From WHSW01 sp963742205 (GTDB taxonomy: Bacteria; Actinomycetota; Thermoleophilia; Solirubrobacterales; 70-9), in the NCBI GenBank assembly GCA_963742205.1, contig CAVUKZ010000012.1:186001-250000 (forward strand): a stretch of 64,000 nt of DNA, in the 5' to 3' direction. Shown here piece by piece: positions 37,343-46,025 of the stretch (position 1 is its first letter; every line of letters starts with the position of its first letter). Below the pieces are notes generated by a model. That model searched no databases. It worked only from the letters and a program-made list of their open reading frames with translations, and was not told the origin of the DNA. The position numbers and the translations under genes are program-made.

Positions 37343-38341
37343 ATGGACTTCGACTTCAACGACGAGCAGCGCGAGATCAAGTCGACCGCGCGCGACTTCA
37401 TCGCCAGTCGCTTCTCGCCCGCGAAGGTGCGCGAGCTCGCCGAGTCCGACAGTCCCTACGACGACGCCATCTGGAGCCAGATCTGCGAGCTCGGCTGGCC
37501 CGGGATCGCGATCTCCGAGGAGTACGGGGGCCAGGGACTCGGGGTGGTCGAGCTGGTCATCCTCCAGGAGGAGTTCGGGTACGTCTGCGCTCCGGTTCCC
37601 TTCATCGCCAACGCCTACGCCGGTGCGCTGATCGAGGCCGCCGGCTCGGAGGAGCAGAAGCAGCGCTGGCTGCCGGGCATCGCCTCGGGCGAGGCTCGCG
37701 GCGCCGCCGAGCTGGACAACGACGGTGGGGCGATCGTCGGCGCCGCCGGGGGCAGCGCCGTCCTCGTGCTGGCGGAGGGAGAGGGCGCGAAGCTGGTCGA
37801 GACCGGTGACGCGACGCTCGAGCGGCTGGACCTGATCGACACAACCCGGGCCTATTTCCGGGTCGCGGCCGACGGCGGCGACCCGCTCGGCGGCGCCATC
37901 GACGGCGCCGTCGCGATCGGCCAGGTGGCGCTTGCCGCCGAGCTCGTCGGCGTCGCCCAGCGCGCGCTGGAGCTGGCGACCGACTACGCGAAGGAGCGCC
38001 AGCAGTTCGACCGGCCGATCGGCTCCTACCAGGCGGTGTCCCACCGCCTGGCCGACATGCTCTGGGAGGTCGAGGAGGCGCGCTCGCTCACGTACTACGC
38101 GGCTTGGTGCGCCGACGCCGAGCCGGAGTCGCTGCCGCTCGCCGCGTCCATGGCGAAGGCGCGTGCGTCCGACAGCGCCGCGTCGGTCACCCACAACGCG
38201 ATTCAGACCTTTGGCGGCATCGGCTTCACCTGGGAGCACGACATCCACTTCTTCCTCAAGCGGGCGCGGGTGGGCGCCCGCCTCATGGGCACCTCGAGCG
38301 GGCACCGCGAGCGCGTCGCCCAGTTCGTGGGCCTCGGCTAG
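37343..38341 (+). CDS. Acyl-CoA dehydrogenase, small partner
   Basis: This 332-residue protein is a diverged acyl-CoA dehydrogenase with the N-terminal helical domain ('FDFNDEQREIKSTARDFI'), a shortened and less conserved middle domain, and a C-terminal domain with 'KERQQFDRPIGSYQAVSHRL' and 'QTFGGIGFTWEHDIHFFLKR'. The middle region lacks the usual 'TEP.AGSD' block, which is typical of the non-catalytic subunit in heterotetrameric FadE pairs. It overlaps the end of a convergent TetR gene by four bases. Confidence 0.88.
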   Translation: MDFDFNDEQREIKSTARDFIASRFSPAKVRELAESDSPYDDAIWSQICELGWPGIAISEEYGGQGLGVVELVILQEEFGYVCAPVPFIANAYAGALIEAAGSEEQKQRWLPGIASGEARGAAELDNDGGAIVGAAGGSAVLVLAEGEGAKLVETGDATLERLDLIDTTRAYFRVAADGGDPLGGAIDGAVAIGQVALAAELVGVAQRALELATDYAKERQQFDRPIGSYQAVSHRLADMLWEVEEARSLTYYAAWCADAEPESLPLAASMAKARASDSAASVTHNAIQTFGGIGFTWEHDIHFFLKRARVGARLMGTSSGHRERVAQFVGLG

Positions 38342-38976
38342 TCCCGCGGGCCGTAGGCGGCGAGGAAAGCGCGCACGCCGGACTCGGCGTAGCGGTCGAG
38401 CTCGGCCGGTGACGGGATCTCCGCGTCCCCCAGCAGCATCGCCCGGTTCACCGGCGCGGACATCACCAGCCAGTTGAAGTGGGCCGCCGCGAGCTCCGGG
38501 TCGTCGAGCTCGAGCGCGCCGCGGTCGGCGAGGCGGGCGAAGGCCTCGGCCAGGAGCGCCACCGCGCGGGCTGCCCCGCGCTCGTAGAAGGCTCGCCCGA
38601 GCTCAGGAAAACGCCCGGCCTCGCCGATCACGAGCCGCCGCAGCTGCATCAGCCGCGGCTGCATCACCGACTCGAGCTGGCGCCGGGCGAGGTCGCGCAA
38701 CCCGGCCTCCAGGTCGTCGGCCTCGACGAGCCCCAGCACCTCACCCTCCAGCGGCTCGCCGGCCCCGTCGACGACGCCGGCGACGATCTCCGTGAACAGT
38801 CGCTCCTTGTCGGCGAAGTGCTTGTAGACGGTCTGCTTCGAGACCGCCGCGGCGGCGGCGATCTCGTCCATGCTGGTGCCGAGGTAGCCGTTGCGCAGGA
38901 AGGCGGCGGTCGCGGCCTCGAGGATCGCGGCCCGCTTGCGAGCCGAGCGGGAGTCGGCGGGGGAGGTGGCTTCCAT
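38338..38976 (-). CDS. TetR-family transcriptional regulator
   Basis: This 212-residue regulator starts with ATG at 38976; a longer frame reads through the operators and is not credible. The helix-turn-helix is 'TSMDEIAAAAAVSKQTVYKH' at about residues 35-55, followed by 'FADKERLFTEIV'. The C-terminal domain resembles the TetR_C_7/AefR type. It is divergent from an SMP-30 gene, with two tandem operator-like sites in the 71-base gap, so it probably represses itself and that gene. Its 3' end overlaps the acyl-CoA dehydrogenase pair, which it may also control. Confidence 0.9.
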   Translation of the reverse strand: MEATSPADSRSARKRAAILEAATAAFLRNGYLGTSMDEIAAAAAVSKQTVYKHFADKERLFTEIVAGVVDGAGEPLEGEVLGLVEADDLEAGLRDLARRQLESVMQPRLMQLRRLVIGEAGRFPELGRAFYERGAARAVALLAEAFARLADRGALELDDPELAAAHFNWLVMSAPVNRAMLLGDAEIPSPAELDRYAESGVRAFLAAYGPRD

Positions 38977-38985
38977 GACGAGGAG

Positions 38986-39027
38986 AGTACTAGACCGTCC
39001 AGTCTGTATAGTACTGAACCGTCTAGT
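38986..39027. promoter_or_regulatory. Two tandem TetR-type operators, 24-bp period
   Basis: Two 15-base near-palindromes, actagaccgtccagt (38989-39003) and actgaaccgtctagt (39013-39027), are spaced by exactly 24 bases, and each is preceded by 'agt'. The core ACYRGACCGTCYAGT-like pattern is typical of TetR operators. They fill the gap between the divergent TetR and SMP-30 genes. Confidence 0.65.
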
Positions 39028-39047
39028 TCCAAGAGGAAGGATCTCCG

Positions 39048-39899
39048 ATGACCGCCCCAAACCCCGAACCGCTCCTGACCGGCCTGCGAATCGGCGAGTG
39101 CGCCCGCTGGCACGACGATCGCCTCTGGCTCGCCAACTGGGGGGAGGGCGAGGTGCTCGCGGTCGACCGCGACGGCGAGCGCGAGGTGATCGTCGAGCTC
39201 GACAAGGCGACGATCCCGATCTCCATCGACTGGCTCGGCGATGGCACGCTCCTGGTCGTCTCCGGCCCGGAGGGAGAGGTGCTGCGCCGGGAGGGCGACG
39301 GCTCGCTCGCCACCCACGCCGAACTCGCGGCCCTCTCGCCGCACACGTGGAACGAGATCGTGGTGGACGGCCGGGACAACGTCTACGTGAACACGATCAA
39401 CTTCGACTTCATGGGCGGCGGCGAGTTCGCGCCCGGGCTGATCGCGGTGATCACCCCCGACGGCGAGGTCCGCCAGGTGGCCGACGGGCTCCAGTTCCCC
39501 AACGGCATGATCGTGACGCCGGACAACTCGACCCTGATCTGCGCGGAGTCGTTCGCGGGTCGCCTGACCGCCTTCGACATCGAGCCCGATGGCGGCCTCT
39601 CGGGCCGGCGCGTGTGGGCGGAGCTCGGCGAGGGCGGCGACGGGATCTGCCTCGACGCCGAGGACGCCGTGTGGACTCCCGCGGGCCAGACCTGCATCCG
39701 GGTGCGCGAGGGCGGCGAGGTGCTGGAGACGGTCGAGCTCGACCGCTTCTGCTTCGCCTGCGCTCTCGGCGGTGAGGACCGGCGGACGCTGTTCATGCTC
39801 GCCGCGCCGTGGCTCGGCACCGAGAACATGTTCGACGGCCCGCCGAGCGGCGTCGTGAGGACGTTCGACGCGCCCGCCTCGGGCGCCGGCAGGCCCTAG
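39048..39899 (+). CDS. SMP-30/gluconolactonase-family protein
   Basis: This 283-residue six-bladed beta-propeller protein belongs to the SMP-30/gluconolactonase/LRE family. Visible blocks are 'GECARWHDDRLWLANWGEGE' (with the metal-ligand Glu), 'DNVYVNTINFDFMG' (Asn ligand), 'LQFPNGMIVTPDNSTLICAE' and 'GDGICLDAEDAVWTP' (Asp ligand). These hydrolases act on lactones or esters with a divalent cation. The true substrate is unknown. It starts right after two tandem TetR-type operators, so it is likely to be inducible by a small molecule. Confidence 0.88.
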   Translation: MTAPNPEPLLTGLRIGECARWHDDRLWLANWGEGEVLAVDRDGEREVIVELDKATIPISIDWLGDGTLLVVSGPEGEVLRREGDGSLATHAELAALSPHTWNEIVVDGRDNVYVNTINFDFMGGGEFAPGLIAVITPDGEVRQVADGLQFPNGMIVTPDNSTLICAESFAGRLTAFDIEPDGGLSGRRVWAELGEGGDGICLDAEDAVWTPAGQTCIRVREGGEVLETVELDRFCFACALGGEDRRTLFMLAAPWLGTENMFDGPPSGVVRTFDAPASGAGRP

Positions 39900-40237
39900 G
39901 CGGTGAGTTCGCGACGCAGGGCGTCGGACACCGATTCACCGCGCTTGAGGTCGAGCTCGCGGCGTCCGATCCCACCCGCGTAGGCGACCAGGGCGCCGTC
40001 GCCCATCAGATCCACCCCGGCGGTGCGACCGCGGAGCACCCCGCCCGTCGAGAGCTCGATCCGAGCCGCGACCCGGTCGCCGGGCTCAAACCGCCGCAAC
40101 AGGTTGACCTCGGGCAGGCCCCCGTCCCGTCGCGCCCGATCCAGCTCCTCATTGAGGCCCTCGAGCGCCCCGTCGAGGTCATCGAACGATCGCCGCGCGA
40201 CCTTCGAACCGAGCCGGGTTGTGAGCTTGACCCGCAG
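39896..40237 (-). CDS. Hypothetical protein after citrate synthase
   Basis: An open frame of about 113 codons follows the gltA stop by a few bases on the same strand. It encodes a soluble protein with 'KVARRSFDDLDGALEGLNEE', then a likely small beta-barrel region ('FEPGDRVAARIELSTGGVLR', 'GDGALVAYAGGIG'). No ATG, GTG or TTG start is found between the gltA stop and the conserved part, so the start (perhaps CTG at 40237) is uncertain. Its end overlaps the stop of the SMP-30 gene by four bases. I do not recognise the family. Confidence 0.55.
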   Translation of the reverse strand: MRVKLTTRLGSKVARRSFDDLDGALEGLNEELDRARRDGGLPEVNLLRRFEPGDRVAARIELSTGGVLRGRTAGVDLMGDGALVAYAGGIGRRELDLKRGESVSDALRRELTA

Positions 40238-40242
40238 CCCGG

Positions 40243-41643
40243 CTAGGCGCCGCGCCGCTTGCGGATCGGGCGACGCACGGAGTCGTTGGTGATCTTCTCC
40301 GGCCCCTCGCGCTCGCCGATCGGGACGTAGTCGACGTCCCGCGGCCCGGTGTAGATCTGCCGCGGCCGGGCGATCTTGGTCTCCGGGTCCTGGACCATCT
40401 CCAGCCACTGGGCGACCCAGCCCGAGGTCCGCGGGATCGCGAACATGACCGTGAACATCTCGGTCGGTAGCTCCAGCGCCTCGTAGATGAGGCCCGAGTA
40501 GAAGTCGACGTTCGGATACAGCTTGCGCGAGGTGAAGAAGTCGTCGTCGAGGGCGCGCTTCTCGAGCTCGGTGGCGATCTCGAGCAGCGGACTGGGCTCG
40601 GTGGCCTCGAGGACCTCCTCGACGTGCTTCTTGATGATCCGCGCGCGGGGGTCGTAGTTCTTGTAGACGCGGTGGCCGAAGCCCATCAGCTTCTCATCGC
40701 GGTTCTTGACGCCCTCGAGGAAGTCGGGGATGTTCTCCACCGTCTCGATCCGGCGCAGCATGCGCAGCACGGCCTCGTTCGCGCCGCCGTGCAGCGGCCC
40801 GTAGAGCGCTGCGACGCCGGCCGCGACCGCCGAGTACGGGTCGACCTGCGAGGAGCCGACGCTGCGCACGGCGGCGGTCGAGCAGTTCTGCTCGTGGTCG
40901 GCGTGGAGGATGAAGAGCACGTCGAGTGCCTTCGCCAAGCGCGGATCGGGCTCGTACTTGAGCTCGGTCTTCTTGAACATCATCGAGAGGAAGTTCTCGG
41001 CGTAGTTGAGCTCGTTGTCCGGATAGACGTAGGGCAGACCGAGGTTGTGGCAGTAGGAGAAGGCGGCCAGGGTGGGCACCTTGGCGATCAGCCGGACGGC
41101 CGCCATGTAGCGCTCCTCCGGGTCGTCGATCTGCTTCGCGGCCGGGTAGAACGTCGAGAGCGCGCCGACGCTGGAGAGCAGCATGCCCATCGGGTGGGCG
41201 TCGTAACGGAAGCCCTCCAGGTGCTGCTTGATGTCCTCGTGGACGAAGGTGTGGTGAGTGATGTCGAAGATCCACCGCTCGAGCTGCGCGGCCGTGGGGA
41301 GCTCGCCGTAGACGAGCAGGAACGCGACCTCGAGGTAGCTCGACTTCTCACAGAGCTGCTCGATCGGGATGCCCCGGTGCTGGAGGATGCCCGCCTCGCC
41401 GTCGATGTAGGTGATCGCCGAGCGGCAGGACGCCGTGTTCGTGAAGGCCGGGTCGTAGGACAACATCCCGAAGTCGTCCTCGTTGACCTTGATCGGGCGG
41501 AGGTCCAGCGCCTTCACCGTCTCGTCGGTGATCTCAAGTTCGTAGGACTTGCCGGTTCGGTTGTCGGTGACGGTCAGCGTGTTCGCGGCCTCGTCGGCCG
41601 TTGCGACGCCGCCGTCCTGCGAAGTCTCCTGCTCTGCCGCCAT
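40243..41643 (-). CDS. gltA: Citrate synthase
   Basis: This 466-residue TCA-cycle enzyme condenses oxaloacetate and acetyl-CoA to citrate. The catalytic residues are visible: His in 'LYGPLHGGANEAVL', His in 'MGFGHRVYKNYDPRA' and Asp in 'LYPNVDFYSGLIYEA'. The N-terminal extension of about 50 residues fits the type II (large, NADH-sensitive) class. ATG at 41643 is used. It is followed by a small unknown gene and preceded by a PfkB kinase gene on the same strand, 27 bases upstream. Confidence 0.95.
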   Translation of the reverse strand: MAAEQETSQDGGVATADEAANTLTVTDNRTGKSYELEITDETVKALDLRPIKVNEDDFGMLSYDPAFTNTASCRSAITYIDGEAGILQHRGIPIEQLCEKSSYLEVAFLLVYGELPTAAQLERWIFDITHHTFVHEDIKQHLEGFRYDAHPMGMLLSSVGALSTFYPAAKQIDDPEERYMAAVRLIAKVPTLAAFSYCHNLGLPYVYPDNELNYAENFLSMMFKKTELKYEPDPRLAKALDVLFILHADHEQNCSTAAVRSVGSSQVDPYSAVAAGVAALYGPLHGGANEAVLRMLRRIETVENIPDFLEGVKNRDEKLMGFGHRVYKNYDPRARIIKKHVEEVLEATEPSPLLEIATELEKRALDDDFFTSRKLYPNVDFYSGLIYEALELPTEMFTVMFAIPRTSGWVAQWLEMVQDPETKIARPRQIYTGPRDVDYVPIGEREGPEKITNDSVRRPIRKRRGA

Positions 41644-41670
41644 CGCGTCTCCTCGCTCAGGGGTGGGTGC

Positions 41671-42615
41671 TTAGGGGATTCTCATTCTCGCAGCTAGCGA
41701 CGCTTCCTCGAAGTGGGTCAGACGCCGGAAGGCGCCGAGGCGGGCGGCGATCTCGTCCTCGCCCAGGCGCCGGACGCGCTCGGTGCCGAAGTCCTCGACG
41801 TTGAACGAGGCCATCACCGAGCCGTAGGCCATCGCGAGCCGCAGTGCTCCCACGTCGTGCTCGCCGCCGCCCTTGACGCCGTCGAGGTAGCCGAGAAAGC
41901 CGCCGGCGAAGCTGTCGCCGGCCCCGGTCGGGTCGCGGACCTCCTCGAGCGGGAGCCCGGGAATCGCGAACGCCTCGTCGCCCGTGAACAGCACTGCTCC
42001 GTACTCGCCCCGCTTTGCCACCACGACGCTCGGTCCCATGCGCATCGTCGCCTTGGCGGCGGTGACCAGGTTCGGCTCCCCGGTCAGCATGCGCAGTTCG
42101 GCGTCGTTGAGCAGCACGCAGTCGACCTCTGACAGCGCGGCGACCAGCGAGTCGCGGGCGGTGTCGATCCACAGGTTCATCGAGTCCAGGGCCGCGAAGC
42201 CCGCCGACGACTGGCGGCGGACGTCGCGCTGCAGGTCGGGCTGGATGTTCCCCAGAAAGAGCATCCGCGCGGCGCAGGAGTCGGGCGAGAGCTTCGGCTG
42301 AAACTCGGCGAACACGTTCAGCTGCGTGTCGTCGGTGTGGGCGACGTTCATGTCGTGGTCGTAGTGACCGCGCCAAAAGAACGTCTCGCCGCCGGCGACG
42401 TGCTCGATGTCGTCCACTCCGACGCCCCGGTCGGAGAGCACCGCGAGGTGCTCGTCGGTGAAGTCGTCGCCGACCGGTCCGACCACTCGGACGTCGGTGA
42501 AGAAGCTCGCGGCGAGCGCGAAATGGACCGCGGATCCGCCCAGCATCCGGTCGCGCTCCCCGAACGGGGTGCGGACGCTGTCGAAGGCGATCGATCCGAC
42601 CACAGTCAGCGACAC
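41671..42615 (-). CDS. PfkB-family carbohydrate/nucleoside kinase
   Basis: This 314-residue kinase starts with GTG at 42615; the longer frame upstream is a shadow of the opposite gene. It has the first PfkB signature region ('RMLGGSAVHFALAASFFT') and the second signature with catalytic Asp and anion hole ('VRDPTGAGDSFAGGFLGYL'). Members phosphorylate sugars or nucleosides such as ribose or adenosine. The substrate cannot be read from sequence. It is divergent from a quinone oxidoreductase gene with a gap of only 27 bases. Confidence 0.88.
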   Translation of the reverse strand: MSLTVVGSIAFDSVRTPFGERDRMLGGSAVHFALAASFFTDVRVVGPVGDDFTDEHLAVLSDRGVGVDDIEHVAGGETFFWRGHYDHDMNVAHTDDTQLNVFAEFQPKLSPDSCAARMLFLGNIQPDLQRDVRRQSSAGFAALDSMNLWIDTARDSLVAALSEVDCVLLNDAELRMLTGEPNLVTAAKATMRMGPSVVVAKRGEYGAVLFTGDEAFAIPGLPLEEVRDPTGAGDSFAGGFLGYLDGVKGGGEHDVGALRLAMAYGSVMASFNVEDFGTERVRRLGEDEIAARLGAFRRLTHFEEASLAARMRIP

Positions 42616-42642
42616 GGCGCGGCATAGTGACACACTGGGGTC

Positions 42643-43590
42643 GTGAAGGCGATACGAATCGAGCGGTTCGGGGGGCCCGAGGTCATGGACGTGGTCGAGC
42701 TCCCCGACCCCGAGCCGAGCGACGGCGAGGTCGTGGTCGAGGTCGCGCGTGCGGGCATCAACTTCGCCGACACGCACGCGACCCGCAACGACTACCTGGC
42801 CGAGCAGAGCCTGCCGATGACGCCTGGCGGCGAGGTCGCCGGCACGACCCCCGACGGCCGGCGCGTCGCGGCGCTCTTGGCCACCGGCGGCTACGCCCAG
42901 AAGGTGGTCGTGCCCGCCAACTGGCTGGTCCCACTCCCCGACGAGGTCTCCGACGATCAGGCCGCCGCGCTCCTGCTCCAGGGCCTCACCGCGCACGCGC
43001 TCGTCAACCGCTGCGCCCGGCTGCAGGAGGGCGAGACGATCGTCGTCGAGGCGGCCGGCGGCGGCACCGGGACGCTCGCCGTACAGCTCGCCAAACGAGC
43101 CGGAGGACGGGTGATCGCGCTCGCTTCCAGCGAGGAGAAGCGCGCGCTCGCCTCGCGGCTGGGGGCCGACGCCACGGTCGACTCCCGCGCCGACGACCTG
43201 CAGGCGGCGATCCTCGAGGCGAACGAGGGCCGCGAGGTCGACGCGGTGCTCGAGATGACGGGCGGTGCGACCTTCGAGGCCTGCCTGCGGACGCTCGCGC
43301 CGTTCGGCCGCCTGGTCTTGTTCGGCATCGCCTCCCGCGAGCCGAACGACGTCAACACCGGCCACCTCCTGCGACACTCGCGCGCCGTGATCGGCTTCTG
43401 GCTCATGCAACTGATCCCGCGACGCGATGAGATTGCGGCGATGATCGCCGACCTCGTCGGCGCCGTCGCCTCGGGCGAACTCGAGGTCGTGATCGGCGAT
43501 GTCTACCCTCTGTCCGAAGCGCGTCGGGCTCATGAGGACCTCGCCGGGCGCCGCACATCGGGCAAGTTGCTTCTGGACCCCTCTGCATGA
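42643..43590 (+). CDS. NADPH:quinone oxidoreductase-like MDR protein
   Basis: This 315-residue protein is a zinc-free medium-chain dehydrogenase/reductase of the quinone oxidoreductase type. It has an N-terminal GroES-like domain ('GGPEVMDVVELPDPEPSDGE', 'TPGGEVAGTTPDGR') and a Rossmann domain with 'VEAAGGGTGTLAVQLAKRAG'. The zinc ligands of alcohol dehydrogenases are absent. GTG start at 42643. Its stop overlaps the ATG of the helicase gene by four bases. Confidence 0.88.
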   Translation: MKAIRIERFGGPEVMDVVELPDPEPSDGEVVVEVARAGINFADTHATRNDYLAEQSLPMTPGGEVAGTTPDGRRVAALLATGGYAQKVVVPANWLVPLPDEVSDDQAAALLLQGLTAHALVNRCARLQEGETIVVEAAGGGTGTLAVQLAKRAGGRVIALASSEEKRALASRLGADATVDSRADDLQAAILEANEGREVDAVLEMTGGATFEACLRTLAPFGRLVLFGIASREPNDVNTGHLLRHSRAVIGFWLMQLIPRRDEIAAMIADLVGAVASGELEVVIGDVYPLSEARRAHEDLAGRRTSGKLLLDPSA

Positions 43591-45015
43591 AGAGTTTTTC
43601 CGACCTGGGCCTCAAGCCCGAGATCCTGCGCACGCTCGAGGAGCTCGGCTACACCGAGCCCACGGCCGTGCAGGAGCAGGCGATCCCTGAGCTGCTCGCG
43701 CGGTCACGACGTGATCGGCCAGGCGCAGACGGGAACCGGAAAGACGGCCGCCTTCGGCCTGCCGCTGCTGCAGTACCTCGACGCGGAGTCCCAGGAGACG
43801 CAGGCGATCGTCCTCACGCCGACGCGTGAGCTCTGCATCCAGGTGACCCAGGCGCTGCGGGCGTACGCCGAGCACCTCGACATCGAGGTGGTCGCGGTCT
43901 TCGGCGGGGCCCCGATCGCGACGCAGCAGTCGCGGCTGCGGCGGGGCGCGCATGTGGTCGTCGCCACCGTCGGGCGGATGATGGACTTGATCTCGCGCCG
44001 CTCGCTGGTGCTCACCTCGGCGCGCTACGTGGTGCTCGACGAGGCCGACGAGATGCTCGACCTCGGGTTCATCGAGGACGTCGAGCGGATTCTGCGCATG
44101 TGCCCCTCGGGCCGCCAGACGGGGCTCTTCTCGGCGACGATGCCCGCCCCGATCGCGCGCCTGGCCGAGCAGCACATGTACGAGCCGGTGACGATCAAGG
44201 TGACTCCGAAGCAGCTCACCGTCGACGCGATCGAGCAGGCCTACGTCGAGGTCGAACCGCGCGAGAAGACCGACCGGCTGATTCAGGTGCTCAAGGCCGA
44301 GGAGCCCGAGCAGGCGATCATCTTCTGCCGCACGAAGATCGGCGCGGCGAGGCTCGACAAGCAGCTCGCCGACCGCGGGCTGCGGGTCAAGGCGCTGCAC
44401 GGCGACATGACCCAGGGCCAGCGCGACGGGGTGATGATCTCGTTCAAGGAGCGCAACCTGCCGCTGCTGGTCGCAACCGACGTCGCCGCCCGCGGGCTCG
44501 ACATCGAGCACGTCACCCACGTCATCAACTACGACCTGCCGAACAACACCGAGATCTACGTGCACCGGATCGGCCGCACGGGCCGGGTCGGGCGCACGGG
44601 TCGCGCGATCACCTTCGTCACCCCGAAGCAGCGCGACGAGATCCCGCGGATCGAGCGCGAGGCCCGCACCTCGATCGGCGAGTGGGAGCCGCCGGAGGAG
44701 CGGATCGAGCACGCCCCGCGTCCCCGGCGCCGCGACCACAGGCGCGAGCGCGAGAAGCTCCCCGCCGAGCCCGACAACGGGCACGTGAAGCTGTTCGTCA
44801 ACCGCGGCGCCCGGAGCGGGATCAACGAGGAGAACCTGCGCTGGGCGCTGACCGAGGGCGCGGTGATCCCCGCGGACGAGATCGGCGACATCCGGGTCCT
44901 GGAGCGCTTCTCGTTCGTCGACCTCCCGGACGAACAGGCGAAGCTGGCGCTCGAGCGCCTCGATGGCACGAAGCTCGAGGGGCGACAGATTCGCGTGGAG
45001 TACGCGAAGGACTAG
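43587..45015 (+). CDS. DEAD-box RNA helicase with C-terminal RNA-binding domain (one frameshift)
   Basis: This cytoplasmic RNA helicase has the Q motif ('FSDLGLKPEILRTLEELGY', 'PTAVQEQAIP'), Walker A 'AQTGTGKTAA', 'VLDEADEMLDLG', 'FSATMP', and the C-terminal motif 'YVHRIGRTGRVGRTGRA'. The last 75 residues form a DbpA-like RNA-binding domain ('GHVKLFVNRGARSGI'). It remodels RNA, probably in ribosome assembly or mRNA decay. The frame breaks near 43702, where an extra base lies between 'IPELLA' and 'HDVIGQAQTG'. Apart from that the gene is complete. Confidence 0.9.
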
Positions 45016-45023
45016 CCGGGCGG

Positions 45024-46007
45024 TCAGGTCTCCGGCTTCGGGTCGCCGCGTGCCGCGCGGCCCTCGCGGATCAGGCCGCGGATGTCCCAGGCGCGGAAGA
45101 CGAGGCCCAGGGTGATGAAGGCGAGCGCGACCGACCACACGGTGACGGCGACCTGCTGGCCGACCGAGTAGGCAAGCACCGCCGCGTAGGTCGGGCCGTT
45201 GAGCGCCACCACGAGCAGCGCCTGCTGCGCCCCGGCGCCGCCCGGGGTGAACGGGAGCGCGCCCGTGATCGCCTGCACGGACATCACGAGCAGGACGTTG
45301 TCGAGTGAGCCGCCGATGTGGAAGGCGTCGAGGAAGAGCCAGAACGAGGCGAAGCGCAGCGCCCAGCCGGCCGCCTGCCAGGCGAACACGTGCGCCAGGT
45401 AGCGCCGCGGCTCGCGGAAGATCGCCACGCCCTGCTTGAGGTGCGCCCAGAACATCTCCACGCGCCGCGCGAGGAACGCGATCAGGGCCAGGAGCAGGAT
45501 CGACGCCACCGTGACCACGAAGAGCAGGAGTTGGGGATGGGCCGCCCAGAACGAGATGTCGAACGCCGGCAGCTCCGGCAGTCGCGGCGCCGCCGGCAGG
45601 AGGCCCTGCGTGATCGCGTAGACGAGCACGACGAGGCCGATCGCGGTGTCGAACGGGGCGAGGACCGCGAACGAGGAGATGATCGTCGGGTAGGAGGCGC
45701 CGCGCACGCTGCGCTTCGCGAGGACGATCTTGATCGCATCGCCGCCGCGCGCCGGGAGGATCCCGTTCAACCCGGCGCCGACGAGGAAGGCGCCGACGAC
45801 CCCGCGCTCGCTGACCGCGTCGCGCGGATAGGCGGCGCGCAGCGCGTTGGCCCAGGCGTGGCCCCGGCACAGCTGGAGCCCAAGCGAGAGCAGCAGGGCC
45901 ACGGCTAGGTAGGGGAGATCGATGCGCGCGAGGTTCTCGGCGAAGTTGCCGATCGCCTCGAAGACGCGGTCAATTTGACCGCCGAGGTCGATCGCTCCCA
46001 GCGTCAT
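45024..46007 (-). CDS. Lysylphosphatidylglycerol synthase TM-region (UPF0104-like) membrane protein
   Basis: This 327-residue polytopic membrane protein starts with ATG at 46007. It has seven or eight hydrophobic segments and the family blocks 'GAFLVGAGLNGILPARGGDA', 'LAPFDTAIGLVVL' and 'ITGALPFTPGGAGAQQALL'. This family forms the flippase-like half of MprF and stand-alone homologues of uncertain role. The catalytic half is absent. It is divergent from a large membrane protein gene. Confidence 0.85.
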   Translation of the reverse strand: MTLGAIDLGGQIDRVFEAIGNFAENLARIDLPYLAVALLLSLGLQLCRGHAWANALRAAYPRDAVSERGVVGAFLVGAGLNGILPARGGDAIKIVLAKRSVRGASYPTIISSFAVLAPFDTAIGLVVLVYAITQGLLPAAPRLPELPAFDISFWAAHPQLLLFVVTVASILLLALIAFLARRVEMFWAHLKQGVAIFREPRRYLAHVFAWQAAGWALRFASFWLFLDAFHIGGSLDNVLLVMSVQAITGALPFTPGGAGAQQALLVVALNGPTYAAVLAYSVGQQVAVTVWSVALAFITLGLVFRAWDIRGLIREGRAARGDPKPET

Positions 46008-46025
46008 GTTGTAAAGGTAGGTCGC

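Noticed and set aside
43587..45015. Programmed frameshift in the helicase gene
   Set aside because: There is no slippery heptamer or downstream structure typical of programmed shifts, and similar single-base breaks occur in unrelated genes.
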